From: Candidatus Rhodoferax randersensis
GTDB taxonomy: Bacteria > Pseudomonadota > Gammaproteobacteria > Burkholderiales > Burkholderiaceae_C
NCBI GenBank assembly: GCA_016718155.1
Contig: JADKEH010000007.1
Location: forward strand, 186,001 to 250,000
Reading direction: 5' to 3'
DNA: 64,000 nt
Positions 23,592 to 33,663 of this stretch are shown here, one piece after another. Both the position numbers and the translations under genes were made by a program. Each line of letters starts with the position of its first letter. Position 1 is the first letter of the stretch. The notes beneath the pieces are model-generated. The model did no database searches. It was not told the DNA's origin and was given only the letters and a program-made list of their open reading frames with translations.

Positions 23592-26489
23592 TCAGCGTTG
23601 CGCGCCAGGCTGATGGCTTTGCGCCACGCGCTGGATCAACCAGGCATAAGCGTCCGCTTCGCTCAGTGGCCGGCTGAACAGGAAGCCCTGGTAGGCGTCG
23701 CAACCAAGACTTGCCAGGTACTGATGCTGGCCGGCGGTCTCGACGCCCTCGGCCACGACCGACAGGCCCAGGTTGTGCGCCAGGCCAATGGTGGCGGCGC
23801 AAATGGCGGCATCGTTGCTGTCGGTCTCCAAGTCTTCGACAAAGGCGCGGTCGAGCTTGAGGTAGTCCAGCGGCAATCGTTTGAGGTAGGCCAGCGACGA
23901 GTAGCCGGTGCCAAAGTCGTCAATCGCCACATGCACGCCGAGTTGGCGGATGGCGTCCAGTCGTTCAATGCAGGCTTGCGGGTCTTGCATGGCGACCGAC
24001 TCGGTGATCTCCAGCGTCAGTGCCGCCCCCGGCAGAGCGGTCTGCCGCAACAACTGAGCCAGCGCCTGGGGTAAAGCGGGGTTGCGCAACTGCACGGCGC
24101 TGAGGTTGACCGCCATGCCCAACTCTGGCAAGCCGTTCTGACGCCACCGCGCCACGGTGCCACAGGCCTGACACAGCGCCCAGTGGCCGATCGCATCGAT
24201 CAGCCCGATCTCTTCGGCCAGCGGTATGAAGGTCAAAGGCGCAATCAGTTGCCCGCCGCTGGCGCGCCAGCGGATCAACGCTTCCACGCCGACGGGGCGC
24301 TCCCCGGTCTTGTCCATCTGGGGCTGGTAGTGTAGTTCGAACAATTGCCGCTCCACCGCTTCGCGCAAGGCGCGCTCGCTTTCCAGGCGGGCGCTGGCCT
24401 GGGCCATCATGGTGGCGTCATAGAAGTGGTAGGTTGACTTGCCAGCCCGCTTGGCGTGGTACATGGCAATGTCGGCGCTTTGCATCAGGGCGCCTCGGCT
24501 GTCGCCGTCCTGCGGGTAGAAACACACGCCGATGGAGGCCGATGCGCGCAGCGTGTGCGCGCCAACAACGATGGGCTGGCGCAGGGTCTCCAGAATCTGC
24601 GTGGCAACGCTGGTGGCAGCGTGCGAATCCACCACCTCGGCCAGTACCACCACGAACTCGTCGCCGCCCAGTCGCGCCACGATGTCGTTGTCGCGCACCG
24701 AGGCGGCCAGTCTTGTGGCGGTGGCCAGCAGGAACTGGTCGCCCACGGCGTGCCCCAGCGTGTCGTTGATGGTTTTGAAATTGTCCATGTCCAGAAACAT
24801 CACGGCCAGGCGCCGGTCGTGGCGCCGCGCGTCGGCCACCAGTTGGTCCAGCCGCGCCTCCAGCGTGTAGCGGTTGGCCAGGCCGGTCAGGGTGTCGCGG
24901 TGGGCCAGCCGCTCGATCGCTTCTGCCGCGAGATGCTGCTGGGTGACATCGGTGTAGATGGTGACAAAGGCACCGTCGGCCAAGGGCAGGCCGCGCACTT
25001 CCAGGATGGTGCCGTCGGGCCGCGTGCGCACGAACTGGTGCGGCACGTGCTGGCGCGCGCGCGCCAGAATCTGCCGAACCTGCTCCTGGGGATCACCCGG
25101 TCCATATTCGCCACGTGCGGCGTTGAACTGCAAGAAGCGCTCGAGTGTTGGATTGCCCTCGAACAGCTCGGGCGGGAACTGCAGCAGACGCGCGAATTCC
25201 TTGTTGTGGGCGAGCAGCCGCTCGTCGGAACCGAACAGGGTGACCCCACCGGGGATGTTGTCCACCAGCGTCTGGAACACCTCGCTTTGGTGGCGTAGCT
25301 CGTGTTCGATGGTCTTTTGCTCGGTGACGTCGGTGTAGATACTGACAAAGCCGCCGTGCGGCATGGGTGCGCCGCGAATCTCGGTCACCGTGCCGTTGGG
25401 ACGGGTGCGTTGCAGGCGGTGCGGCTGCGGCTCGCTGGCCTTGGCCAGCAAGTCGGCCAGGAAGGCGTCCACGTCGATCTGGCCGTACTCGCCGCGCTCG
25501 GCGTTCCAGCGCGCTAGGGTCACAAGATCCGGTTGCTGCGCGATCAGTTCGGGCGGGAACCCCAGCAGGTCAGCGGCCTGCTGGTTCAACAGCACCAGCT
25601 TAAGGTCCTTGTCGAACACGCTCACGCCGCTGGGCAGGTTGTCCACCAGGGTTTGCAGCAGCGCAGTTTTCTCCGCCAAGGCTGATTCGCGCTGGCGGGT
25701 TTCGGTGATGTCGGTGTAGCTGGTGACGAAGCCAACGGTCTCGCCGTCCATCGTCATCGGGCGGCCTTCTACCAGATGCGTGCGGCCATTGGGGCGCGTG
25801 CGCTCAAAGCGATGGGGCTCAAACTGCAGCGCTTTGGCGCGCCGCTGCGCCACCTGTTCTTGTGGGTCGCCGGGGCCGTATTCACCGCGCTTGGCCGGGT
25901 ACATGACGAGGTCTTCAAACGGCACATCCTGGTACACGCTGTCGGCGGGCAGGCTCAGCACGTCAAGCAGCTTGTCGTTCCAGGACTTCATGCGCAGGTG
26001 TTGGTCGAACACCGAGATCGCTTGGGGCAAATGCTCCACCACACTCTTGAGGTAGAGCGCCTGCTCGCGCAGGGCCTCCTCGGCGTGCTGATGCTCGGTG
26101 ACGTCCATGTAAATGCTGATGAAACCACCCCCCGGCAGCGGCTCGCCAATGATTTCAAGCACGCGGCCATCGGGGCGCGGGCGTCTGAAACGGTGTGATT
26201 CGCCCTTGCGCGCCAAGGTCATGCGCTCGGCGGTTTGCAGCTCGGGGTCGCCCGGTCCGTACTCGCCCCGGCGCGCGTTGAAGTGGGTGAGCTGCTCCAG
26301 GCTGGGCAGGCCGAGTGCGAACATCTCAGGCGGAAAGTCCAGCCATTCAATCAGCAGGTGGTTGACCGCCACCAGTTGCAGATCGCGGTCGAAAATCGAG
26401 ATTCCGACCGGCAAATGGCCCAGCACAGTGCGCAGCACTGCCAGTTCATCATTGACCTTGGTCGAGATAACGAGACCGCTTTGACCCAT
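23592..26489 (-). CDS. Four-PAS GGDEF/EAL cyclic-di-GMP signalling protein
   Basis: A 965-residue cytosolic signalling protein. Four PAS units of about 128 residues fill positions ~15-525; each contains an RGEYG motif and ends in a (F)xSxYxDVTE/Q segment. They are alternately diverged copies, probably from internal duplication. A GGDEF domain follows (~535-690) with intact LGGDEF active site and FLDMDNFKTINDTLGH. An EAL domain (~710-960) has VGVEALIRW, AVNLSAVQLRNP, IDDFGTGYSSLAYL and VAEGVET. Both catalytic motifs look intact, so it may synthesise and degrade c-di-GMP. No membrane segment is visible. It lies between serB and mfd on the same strand. Confidence 0.93.
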   Translation of the reverse strand: MGQSGLVISTKVNDELAVLRTVLGHLPVGISIFDRDLQLVAVNHLLIEWLDFPPEMFALGLPSLEQLTHFNARRGEYGPGDPELQTAERMTLARKGESHRFRRPRPDGRVLEIIGEPLPGGGFISIYMDVTEHQHAEEALREQALYLKSVVEHLPQAISVFDQHLRMKSWNDKLLDVLSLPADSVYQDVPFEDLVMYPAKRGEYGPGDPQEQVAQRRAKALQFEPHRFERTRPNGRTHLVEGRPMTMDGETVGFVTSYTDITETRQRESALAEKTALLQTLVDNLPSGVSVFDKDLKLVLLNQQAADLLGFPPELIAQQPDLVTLARWNAERGEYGQIDVDAFLADLLAKASEPQPHRLQRTRPNGTVTEIRGAPMPHGGFVSIYTDVTEQKTIEHELRHQSEVFQTLVDNIPGGVTLFGSDERLLAHNKEFARLLQFPPELFEGNPTLERFLQFNAARGEYGPGDPQEQVRQILARARQHVPHQFVRTRPDGTILEVRGLPLADGAFVTIYTDVTQQHLAAEAIERLAHRDTLTGLANRYTLEARLDQLVADARRHDRRLAVMFLDMDNFKTINDTLGHAVGDQFLLATATRLAASVRDNDIVARLGGDEFVVVLAEVVDSHAATSVATQILETLRQPIVVGAHTLRASASIGVCFYPQDGDSRGALMQSADIAMYHAKRAGKSTYHFYDATMMAQASARLESERALREAVERQLFELHYQPQMDKTGERPVGVEALIRWRASGGQLIAPLTFIPLAEEIGLIDAIGHWALCQACGTVARWRQNGLPELGMAVNLSAVQLRNPALPQALAQLLRQTALPGAALTLEITESVAMQDPQACIERLDAIRQLGVHVAIDDFGTGYSSLAYLKRLPLDYLKLDRAFVEDLETDSNDAAICAATIGLAHNLGLSVVAEGVETAGQHQYLASLGCDAYQGFLFSRPLSEADAYAWLIQRVAQSHQPGAQR

Positions 26490-26604
26490 GTACGCTCCAA
26501 CAGTGATCTGCAGACTGCTTGGCGCATGATGGCAGAAAACGCGCGGGGATGGAAGCGCACTGGGCCTGCCTCGCCGACTTTGCCTTGCGAGGCCGCACCA
26601 ATGC

Positions 26605-29600
26605 TCAGGCCGGTGCTACGCTTGCCGCCTGAGGTGGTCGCACCGGACCCAGACTGCGCAACACGTCGCGCACCATCTGGGCACGCGCCTGCGGGTCGGG
26701 TAGCGCGCGTTCGATGCGCAGCTTCTCGTTGCCTGCCAGTTTGATGTGGCGATTTTTCTGGATCAACTCGATGATGCGCAGCGAGTCGATCGGTGGGTCC
26801 TTTTTGAAAGTAATCGTGATCACGCCGGGCGCCGCATCCACTTTCTGCACGCCGTAGGGCTGGCTGGTGATGCGCAGGCGGTGCACATCCACCAGGGTCT
26901 GCGCTTGCACCGGTGGTTTGCCGAAGCGATCGACCATCTCCTCTTGCAGCGCATCGACCTGCTCGGCGGTTTTGGCGGTGGCGAATTTCTTGTAGAAGCT
27001 CAGGCGCAGGTGCACGTCGCCGCAGTAGTCGTCCGGTAGCAGCGCCGGGGCGTGCAGGTTGATGTCGGTGGTGACGTTGAGTGGCGCGAGCAGGTCCGGT
27101 TCGATGCCGGCCTTCAGGCAACGCACGGCCTCGGCCAACATCTCGTTGTAAAGCTGAAATCCCACTTCCAGCATGTTGCCGCTCTGGTTCTCGCCCAGTA
27201 CTTCCCCCGCGCCGCGAATCTCCAGGTCGTGCATGGCCAGGTAGAAGCCACTGCCCAGTTCTTCCATGGCCTGGATGGCGTCCAGGCGCTGGCTGGCCTG
27301 TTTGGTCAGGCCTTCGATATCGGGCACCATCAAATAGGCATAGGCCTGGTGGTGGCTGCGCCCCACGCGGCCGCGCAACTGGTGCAACTGGGCCAGACCG
27401 AACTTGTCGGCGCGGCTCATCACGATGGTGTTGGCGGTGGGCACGTCGATACCGGTCTCGATGATCGTGGAGCACAGCAGCAGGTTGTAGCGCTGGGCGA
27501 TGAAGTCGCGCATCACGCTTTCCAGCTCGCGCTCGGGCATCTGGCCGTGCGCCACGGCGATGCGCGCCTCGGGCAGCAGTTCCTCCAGCTTCTGCGGCGG
27601 TTCTCGATCGTCTCCACCTCGTTGTGCAGGAAGTAGACCTGGCCGCCGCGCTTGAGTTCGCGCAGCACCGCCTCGCGGATCACGCCATTGCCCTCCGTGC
27701 GCACAAAGGTCTTGATGGCCAGGCGGCGCTGCGGCGCGGTGGCAATCACGCTCAAATCGCGCAGGCCTTCCAAAGCCATGCCCAGTGTGCGTGGGATGGG
27801 CGTGGCCGTGAGCGTGAGCACATCGACTTCGGCGCGCAGGGCCTTCATCTGTTCCTTGTGGCGCACGCCAAAGCGGTGCTCCTCGTCGATGATCAACAGG
27901 CCCAGGTTGTGGAACTTGGTGTCCTGGCTCAAGAGTTTGTGGGTGCCGACCACGATGTCGATGGTGCCGTCGGCCACGCCCTTGAGCGCAGTGGTGATCT
28001 CCTTGCCGGAGCGAAAGCGGCTCATCTCCGCCACCTTCACCGGCCACTTGCCAAAGCGGTCCACCAGGGTTTGGTAGTGCTGCTCGGCCAGCAGCGTGGT
28101 GGGCGCCAGAAAGGCCACCTGCTTGCCGCCAGTGACGGCGACAAAGGCGGCGCGCAGGGCCACTTCGGTCTTACCAAAACCCACATCGCCGCAAATCAGC
28201 CGGTCCATCGGGCGCGGGCTGATCATGTCTTGAATGACGGCATGGATGGCGGCCTTCTGGTCGGCGGTTTCCTCGAAGCCAAAGTCGTTGGCGAAGGCCT
28301 CGTAGTCGTGTGGCGAGTAGCGAAAGGCGTGGCCCTCGCGCGTGGCCCGGCGGGCGTAGATGTTGAGCAATTCGGCGGCGGTGTCGCGCACTTGGCTCGC
28401 GGCCTTGCGCTTGGCCTTCTCCCATTGGCCGCTGCCGAGTTTGTGCAGGGGCGCCTCGTCGGCGCTGACCCCGGTGTAGCGGCTGATCAGTTGCAACTGG
28501 CTCACCGGCACGTACAGCGTGGCTTTGTCGGCGTATTCCAGGTGCAGAAACTCCTGCACGGCGGGCTCGCCCTGGGCGTCCTTCTGCCCCAGGTCCATGT
28601 TGACCAGGCCCTGGTAGCGACCAATGCCGTGCGCGCTGTGCACCACCGGGTCGCCCACTTTCAGCTCGCTCAAGTCCTTGATGAGGGCCTCAACGTCGCT
28701 GACCTGTTCCTGCTTCTTTCGCCGCCGTGCGGTCGGGCCAGTGGCAAACAGCTCGGTCTCGGTGACGAAGTCGATGCCGCCCCCCAGCCAACTGAAGCCC
28801 ACGTTCAGTGCGGCGGTGGCAATGCCCCATTTCTCCTCGCTGTGCTCAAACTCCTGCAGTGAATCAAACGCCGGCGGGCTGAGCTCGGCCGAGCGCAGAA
28901 AGTCCAGCAGGCTGGTCTGGCGCCCGGCGCTCTCGGCCAGGATCAGCAGGCGCTGCACGGTGTTGCGCGCATGGCTCTTCAGGCGCGCGAGCGGGTCGTC
29001 GGCGCCGCGCACGGCCGACAAGTTGTCGAGCTTTTGGAACCAGGCGTTGTCGAGCACATCCTCCACGCTCGGGCGCAGTGCCAACTGCGCGTGGGGTTTG
29101 GTCAGTGCATAGAACTGCTCGGCGTCCAGAAACAGCGCCTCGGGCGGCAGGGCGGGCTGTTGCGGGTCGCCTCGCACCAAGCGGTAGCGCTCCTGGGTGT
29201 CTTGCCAGAAGTGCGAAAAAGCGTTGTCCAGGTCGCCATGCAACACCAGCGTGGCGTTGGCGCCCAGGTAGTCAAAAACGGTGGCCGTGGCGTCGAAAAA
29301 CAACGGCAGGTAGTACTCGATACCCGCGCTGGCCACGCCCACGCCCATGTCTTTGTACAGGCGGCTCTTGGTTGGGTCGCCCTCCAGCAGCTCGCGCCAG
29401 CGGCTGCGAAAGCGCGCGCGTGCCGGCTCGTCCATCGGGAACTCGCGGCCCGGCAGCAGGCGCACTTCGGGCACCGGGTAGAGGCTGCGCTGGCTGTCGG
29501 GGTCGAAGGTGCGGATGCTGTCGATCTCGTCGTCAAACAGGTCCACCCGAAACGGTACCGCCGAGCCCATCGGGAACAGGTCGATCAGGCCGCCGCGCAC

Positions 29601-30110
29601 TGCGTATTCACCGGGGCTCACCACCTGGGTGACGTGGTTGTAGCCCGCCAGCGTCAACTGCGCCTTGAGCTGCGCCTCGTCGAGCTTTTGCTTGGTCTTG
29701 AAGTGAAAGGTGTAGCCCGCCAGAAAACTCGGCGGCGCCAGCCGGTACAGCGCGGTGGTGGCGGGTACCAGCACCACATCCACGCCACCGTCCTTGTCGC
29801 GCTGGTGGCCCGCCGCGTGCAGGCGCCACAGGGTGGCCAGGCGCTCGCTGATGAGGTCCTGGTGCGGCGAAAAGCTGTCGTAGGGCAGGGTTTCCCAGTC
29901 CGGAAAAAGCGCGTAGCGCAGCTCGGGTGCGAAAAATGCCATCTCATCCATCAACCGCTGCGCGTCGGTCGCGTCGGCGGTGACGATGGCGGTCAGTTGT
30001 CCGGCGGCCCGGTCGCGCTGGGCCAATTGCGCGAGCAGCAGGGCGTCGGCCGAGCCCGCCGGGCGGGGCAGGGCGAAGCGTTTGCCGACGGTGAGTTTGG
30101 GTAAGTCCAT
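26605..30110 (-). pseudogene. mfd: Transcription-repair coupling factor Mfd, single-base frameshift
   Basis: Mfd displaces RNA polymerase stalled at DNA lesions and recruits UvrA. The start ATG 30110 gives MDLPKLTVGKRFALP, and with one base restored the product is about 1168 residues, the normal length. The first frame covers the UvrB-like region, the RNA-polymerase-interaction domain (GDPVVHSAHGIGRYQGLVNM) and helicase motifs ICGDVGFGKTEVALRAAFVA and IIDEEHRFGVRHKE. Near base 27594 it shifts after HNEVETIENRR. The other frame continues QKLEELLPEARIAVAHGQMP, then TIIETGIDVPTANTI, LHQLRGRVGR and the C-terminal TRCF domain. One G appears missing (TCTGCGGCGG). This is either a real mutation or a sequencing error. 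Confidence 0.9.
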
Positions 30111-30140
30111 GTGTGAGTGCTTGTGCCTTGGCACCAATAG

Positions 30141-30172
30141 AAAACACCCCTCACGACGATGGTGGGGGGTGT
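30141..30172 (-). terminator. Hairpin with short T-run in mfd leader
   Basis: Stem ACACCCC/GGGGTGT with a 15-nt loop in the 107-bp mfd/ispD divergent region. On the minus strand it is followed by TTTTC, so it resembles a weak intrinsic terminator or leader hairpin ahead of mfd. It could also block antisense reading from the ispD side. Confidence 0.35.
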
Positions 30173-30217
30173 GCGGAAGCCGGTTTTAGGCTCGATTCTA
30201 GAATGGGGCCTCAATCC

Positions 30218-30952
30218 ATGACTGACCACGACCAGATTTCTCCCAACCAGCCACGGCTCTGGGCCTTGATCCCCTGCGCGGGGTCGGGTTCGCGGGCGGG
30301 TGCTGCGGGTCCCAAGCAGTACCAGGCCCTGGCGGGCCAGCCCATGGTGCTGCATACCCTGCAGGCCTTCGCCTCAGTGCCGCGTCTGGCGGGAACCGTG
30401 GTGGTAGTGGCACCGGGGGATGGCTTCGTGCCGTGCTCGTTTGCTACCATTTCAGTAGCTGACTGTGGCGGTACCACTAGGGCTGCGAGTGTATTGAATG
30501 GCTTGAATTGGCTGTCGCGCGCCGGTGCGCAGGCCGACGACTGGGTGCTGGTGCATGACGCCGCGCGCTGCCTGATCACGCCGGAGTTGATCAACACACT
30601 GATCGATGCCTGTCTGGGCGACGCGGTGGGTGGGCTGCTGGCCTTGCCGCTGCCCGACACGCTGAAGCAGGCGGTGGCAGGCCGCGTGGCGGCGACCGTG
30701 GCGCGTGCCGACAAATGGCTGGCGCAAACGCCCCAGATGTTTCGCTTAGGCACCTTGACGCAGGCGTTGAAGCAAGCGAGCGACGCCGTCACGGACGAGT
30801 CCAGTGCCATCGAGCAGATAGGCCTGGCGCCCAAGCTGGTGGCGGGCAGCGCGCAGAATTTCAAGGTCACCTACCCGCAGGACTTTGCGTTGGCCGAGAG
30901 CGTGCTGCTGGCGCGCACGAGTTCAATGAATCCGTCGGGAGGTAACGAATGA
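30218..30952 (+). CDS. ispD: 2-C-methyl-D-erythritol 4-phosphate cytidylyltransferase
   Basis: MEP-pathway isoprenoid enzyme that joins CTP and MEP. 244 residues from ATG 30218; an in-frame ATG at 30203 is the alternative. The glycine-rich CTP loop is ALIPCAGSGSRAGAAGPKQY, followed by LAGQPMVLHTLQAF, the substrate-binding WVLVHDAARCLITPELI and the C-terminal TDESSAIEQIGLAPKLV. The stretch at residues ~75-91 (PCSFATISVADCGG) is encoded by DNA resembling the TAGCT-core repeat. The stop overlaps the ispF start as ATGA. Confidence 0.95.
   Translation: MTDHDQISPNQPRLWALIPCAGSGSRAGAAGPKQYQALAGQPMVLHTLQAFASVPRLAGTVVVVAPGDGFVPCSFATISVADCGGTTRAASVLNGLNWLSRAGAQADDWVLVHDAARCLITPELINTLIDACLGDAVGGLLALPLPDTLKQAVAGRVAATVARADKWLAQTPQMFRLGTLTQALKQASDAVTDESSAIEQIGLAPKLVAGSAQNFKVTYPQDFALAESVLLARTSSMNPSGGNE
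30440..30489. repeat. TAGCT-core ~50-bp repeat inside ispD
   Basis: TTTGCTACCATTTCAGTAGC followed by TGACTGTGGCGGTACC and AGGGCTG aligns with the copy at 58793-58840 at roughly 30 of 50 positions, including the TTTGCTAC, TAGCT, GGTA and GCTG blocks. It is read in frame as part of ispD, in a region where the family is variable. Confidence 0.45.
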
Positions 30953-31437
30953 CTATGCGAATCGGTGAAGGCTGGGACGTACACGCGCTGGTGCCAGGGC
31001 GCAGCCTGGTGATTGGCGGGGTCACCATTCCTCATCACTTGGGGCTACTGGGGCATTCGGATGCCGACGTGCTGGCCCACGCCATCACCGATGCGCTGCT
31101 GGGTGCAGCAGCCCTGGGCGACATTGGCACGCTGTTTCCCGATACCGATGCACGCTTTGCCGGCGCCGACTCCATGCTGCTGCTGGCCGAGGCGGCGCGC
31201 CAGGTGCGCGCGCAGGGCTTTGAGATTGGCAACATCGACAGCACCGTGATCGCCCAGGCGCCCAAGCTGGCGCCGCATCGCGCCGCCATGTGCCAGCGCC
31301 TGGCGCAGGCGCTGGGCGTGGCGGTGGCGCAGGTCAACGTGAAAGCCAAGACGGCAGAAAAGCTCGGACCGGTGGGGCAGGGTGCGGCCATCGAAGCGCG
31401 CGCGGTGGTCCTGCTGAGGGTGGCAAAGGCAGGCTGA
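30949..31437 (+). CDS. ispF: 2-C-methyl-D-erythritol 2,4-cyclodiphosphate synthase
   Basis: MEP-pathway enzyme, a zinc-dependent homotrimer. 162 residues: RIGEGWDVHALVPGRSLVIG holds the first zinc ligands (D and H of DVH), then HHLGLLGHSDADVLAHAITD supplies the third zinc histidine region and GAAALGDIGTLFPDTD follows. The C-terminal VNVKAKTAEKLGPVGQGAAI is diagnostic. It is translationally coupled to ispD (ATGA overlap); an ATG two codons later (30955) may also be used. It converges with the sensor kinase gene across 55 bp. Confidence 0.96.
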   Translation: MTMRIGEGWDVHALVPGRSLVIGGVTIPHHLGLLGHSDADVLAHAITDALLGAAALGDIGTLFPDTDARFAGADSMLLLAEAARQVRAQGFEIGNIDSTVIAQAPKLAPHRAAMCQRLAQALGVAVAQVNVKAKTAEKLGPVGQGAAIEARAVVLLRVAKAG

Positions 31438-31492
31438 CGGCGGCGGCAGCAGCGGCACGCCCACGCGCGCCGCGCCCAAGAGCGGCATGGGC

Positions 31493-32920
31493 TCAGCGGG
31501 TCGAGCTGTGCGGCGCGCGCTGCAGTTTGAGCAGCGCCGACAGTCCGCCGGTAGAGCTGTTACTCAGCACGAAGCTGCCACCCATGCGGGAAACGGTCTT
31601 CTCGACGATGGCTAGCCCCAAGCCGGCGCCCTTGGCTGCGGTGCGGGCGGCTTCACCGCGGTAGAACGGCGTGGTCAGATTGTTGAGTTGCTCCTGAGAC
31701 ACGCCCATACCGTGATCGCGCACGCGTATCAGTACCCAGCGGTCGCGTGCCTTGGCCACAGTGTCGATGACGGCAATGCCGGTATCGACGGACTTGCCAT
31801 AGCGGCGCGCGTTCTCCAACAGGTTGGTCAGCACTCGACCGAGCTCGACGTCGTCGGCCAACACCAACAAGTCATCTGCCACGCTCACGTTGAACTGCAC
31901 GTCGTTGCGGTCTTTGAGCGCGAACAGACAGGTCTCCAGCACCTCGCGCACGCGCACCGGAACCAATTCCATGGTGCCCGGGCGCGCGTAATCCAGAAAC
32001 TTGTCGATGATGGCGTCAAGCTGAGCAATATCGGCAACCATGTGGGTGCGCGCCTCCGCGTCCGTCACGCTGAGTTCGGTCTCCAGGCGTAACCTTGCCA
32101 GCGGGGTGCGCAGGTCGTGCGAAATGCCTGCGAGCATGACAGCGCGGTCCTGCTCGATCTTGGCGAGCTTTTGCGTCATGCGATTGAAGCCAATATTGAC
32201 CGCCCGGATTTCGCTGGTGGCGACGTTTTCGTCCAGGCTGCTGGCCTCGAAGTCACCCTCGCGCACCCGACTGGCCGCAAACGAGAGTTGTTTGAGCGGC
32301 CGGTTGATCAGCCGCGCAATCAGGGCAGCACCTGCCAGCGACAAAGCGGCGGCGGTGGCGAGCCAGATCAGCCAGGTTTTGCCGCCCGTCTGATTGAAGC
32401 GCGACTTGTCGGTCTGCATCCAGTAGGTGTCATCGTCCATGACAAAGCCAACCCACAGGCCGTCTTCTCCGTTCACGCTGTTGGCAACCACCGTGCCCGG
32501 CCCCAGGCGGGAACTCAACTCACGGGAGATGCGCCGACCCAGGGCATCGGTGCTGAAGGGCTCGTAGCGGTCGCCCGGCTCGCGCGGAACAATGCGCACG
32601 CTTTCCTGGTCGGTCATGGTCTTGAGCAGAGACACGCGCGCGATCGAGTCGGCATGCATCAGGGCGGCCCGGCTCAGGTTGACCAGCGAGGCAATTTGCT
32701 GCGCGGTCTGGATCGCGCGCGGCTCAAAATCCAGGGCGCGCAGGGTCTGCAGCCAGGCCAGAATGCTGCCCAGCAGCAGCAAGGCCAATAGAAAAAACGT
32801 GCGCCAGAACAGGCTCAAACCCACCCGCTTGGGCGCACGACTGAGCTCGGCCGGCATGGTCCCCAGCGGTGCTGGGTTGCTGACCTCCTGGATGGAACTG
32901 CGGTGGCTGCCCGATGGCAT
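31493..32920 (-). CDS. EnvZ/RisS-type sensor histidine kinase
   Basis: Inner-membrane histidine kinase, 475 residues from ATG 32920, which overlaps the response-regulator stop (TGATG). It has two transmembrane segments (about 38-60 and 183-204) around a ~120-residue periplasmic domain, and a HAMP domain (RLINRPLKQLSFAASRVREG). The phosphoacceptor H268 is in AGISHDLRTPLARLRLETEL. The ATPase domain has N, G1 and G2 boxes (LLENARRYG, VRDHGMGVSQEQL, AKGAGLGLAIVEK). The H-box form matches EnvZ/RisS. The cognate regulator is encoded directly upstream. Confidence 0.92.
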   Translation of the reverse strand: MPSGSHRSSIQEVSNPAPLGTMPAELSRAPKRVGLSLFWRTFFLLALLLLGSILAWLQTLRALDFEPRAIQTAQQIASLVNLSRAALMHADSIARVSLLKTMTDQESVRIVPREPGDRYEPFSTDALGRRISRELSSRLGPGTVVANSVNGEDGLWVGFVMDDDTYWMQTDKSRFNQTGGKTWLIWLATAAALSLAGAALIARLINRPLKQLSFAASRVREGDFEASSLDENVATSEIRAVNIGFNRMTQKLAKIEQDRAVMLAGISHDLRTPLARLRLETELSVTDAEARTHMVADIAQLDAIIDKFLDYARPGTMELVPVRVREVLETCLFALKDRNDVQFNVSVADDLLVLADDVELGRVLTNLLENARRYGKSVDTGIAVIDTVAKARDRWVLIRVRDHGMGVSQEQLNNLTTPFYRGEAARTAAKGAGLGLAIVEKTVSRMGGSFVLSNSSTGGLSALLKLQRAPHSSTR

Positions 32921-33651
32921 CAATCGACACCGTCCGGAATGAAGACGTAGCCCACGCCCCAAACCGTCTGGATGTAGCGTGGCGTAGCGGGATCGGTTTC
33001 GACCAGTTTGCGCAATCTGGACACCTGCACATCCAGGCTGCGATCGAAGGGCTCGAACTCCCGTCCGCGGGCCAACTGCGCCAGTTTTTCGCGCGACAGC
33101 GGCACACGCGGGTGGCGCACCAGGGCTTTAAGCATGGCAAACTCACCGGTGGTCAGGGGCAAGTCACCGTCATCCTTGCGCAGCGCACGGGCTCCCATGT
33201 CAAAGGTGAAGGGCCCGAAAGTCACCACCTCGGTTTCGCTCGATGGGGCGCCGGGCGCCTCCAGGGAGGGTCGGCGCCGCAACACCGCATGGATGCGAGC
33301 CAGCAGCTCACGTGGGTTGAACGGTTTGGCTAGGTAATCGTCGGCGCCAACTTCCAGGCCGACGATGCGGTCCACGTCCTCACCCTTGGCCGTCAGCATG
33401 ATGATCGGCGTGCGGTCGTTGTTGGCGCGCAGGCGCCGACAGATCGACAGGCCGTCCTCGCCGGGCATCATCAGGTCGAGCACGATCAGGTCTACCGTGT
33501 CGCGTAGCAGGATGCGGGTCAGCGCCTTGCCATCTTCGGCCTGAAAGACCTCGAAGCCCTCCTGCGTGAGGTATCGCCGCAGCAGGTCGCGGATGCGGGC
33601 GTCGTCGTCCACGACGATGATCTTGTCGATTTTTCCGGCGGTCTGGTTCAT
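32920..33651 (-). CDS. OmpR/RisA-type response regulator
   Basis: A 243-residue DNA-binding response regulator. The receiver has the acidic pocket in IIVVDDDARIRDLLRRYLTQ, the phosphorylation site D59 in DLIVLDLMMPGEDG, and conserved T and K in MLTAKGEDVD and DDYLAKPFNPREL. The C-terminal winged helix ends SLDVQVSRLRKLVETDP then RYIQTVWGVGYVFIPDG, typical of OmpR. The start ATG 33651 gives MNQTAGKIDKIIVVDDD. It is first in the two-gene operon. Inverted GTAACA/TGTTAC boxes in its promoter region suggest autoregulation. Confidence 0.94.
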   Translation of the reverse strand: MNQTAGKIDKIIVVDDDARIRDLLRRYLTQEGFEVFQAEDGKALTRILLRDTVDLIVLDLMMPGEDGLSICRRLRANNDRTPIIMLTAKGEDVDRIVGLEVGADDYLAKPFNPRELLARIHAVLRRRPSLEAPGAPSSETEVVTFGPFTFDMGARALRKDDGDLPLTTGEFAMLKALVRHPRVPLSREKLAQLARGREFEPFDRSLDVQVSRLRKLVETDPATPRYIQTVWGVGYVFIPDGVD

Positions 33652-33663
33652 GGTCAATCTTGA

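Noticed and set aside
26351..27475. Open frame overlapping mfd and the four-PAS gene start
   Set aside because: It shares the strand with mfd but in a third phase, is Arg/Pro/Gly-rich and has no motif; the TRCF-domain frame of mfd explains the region.
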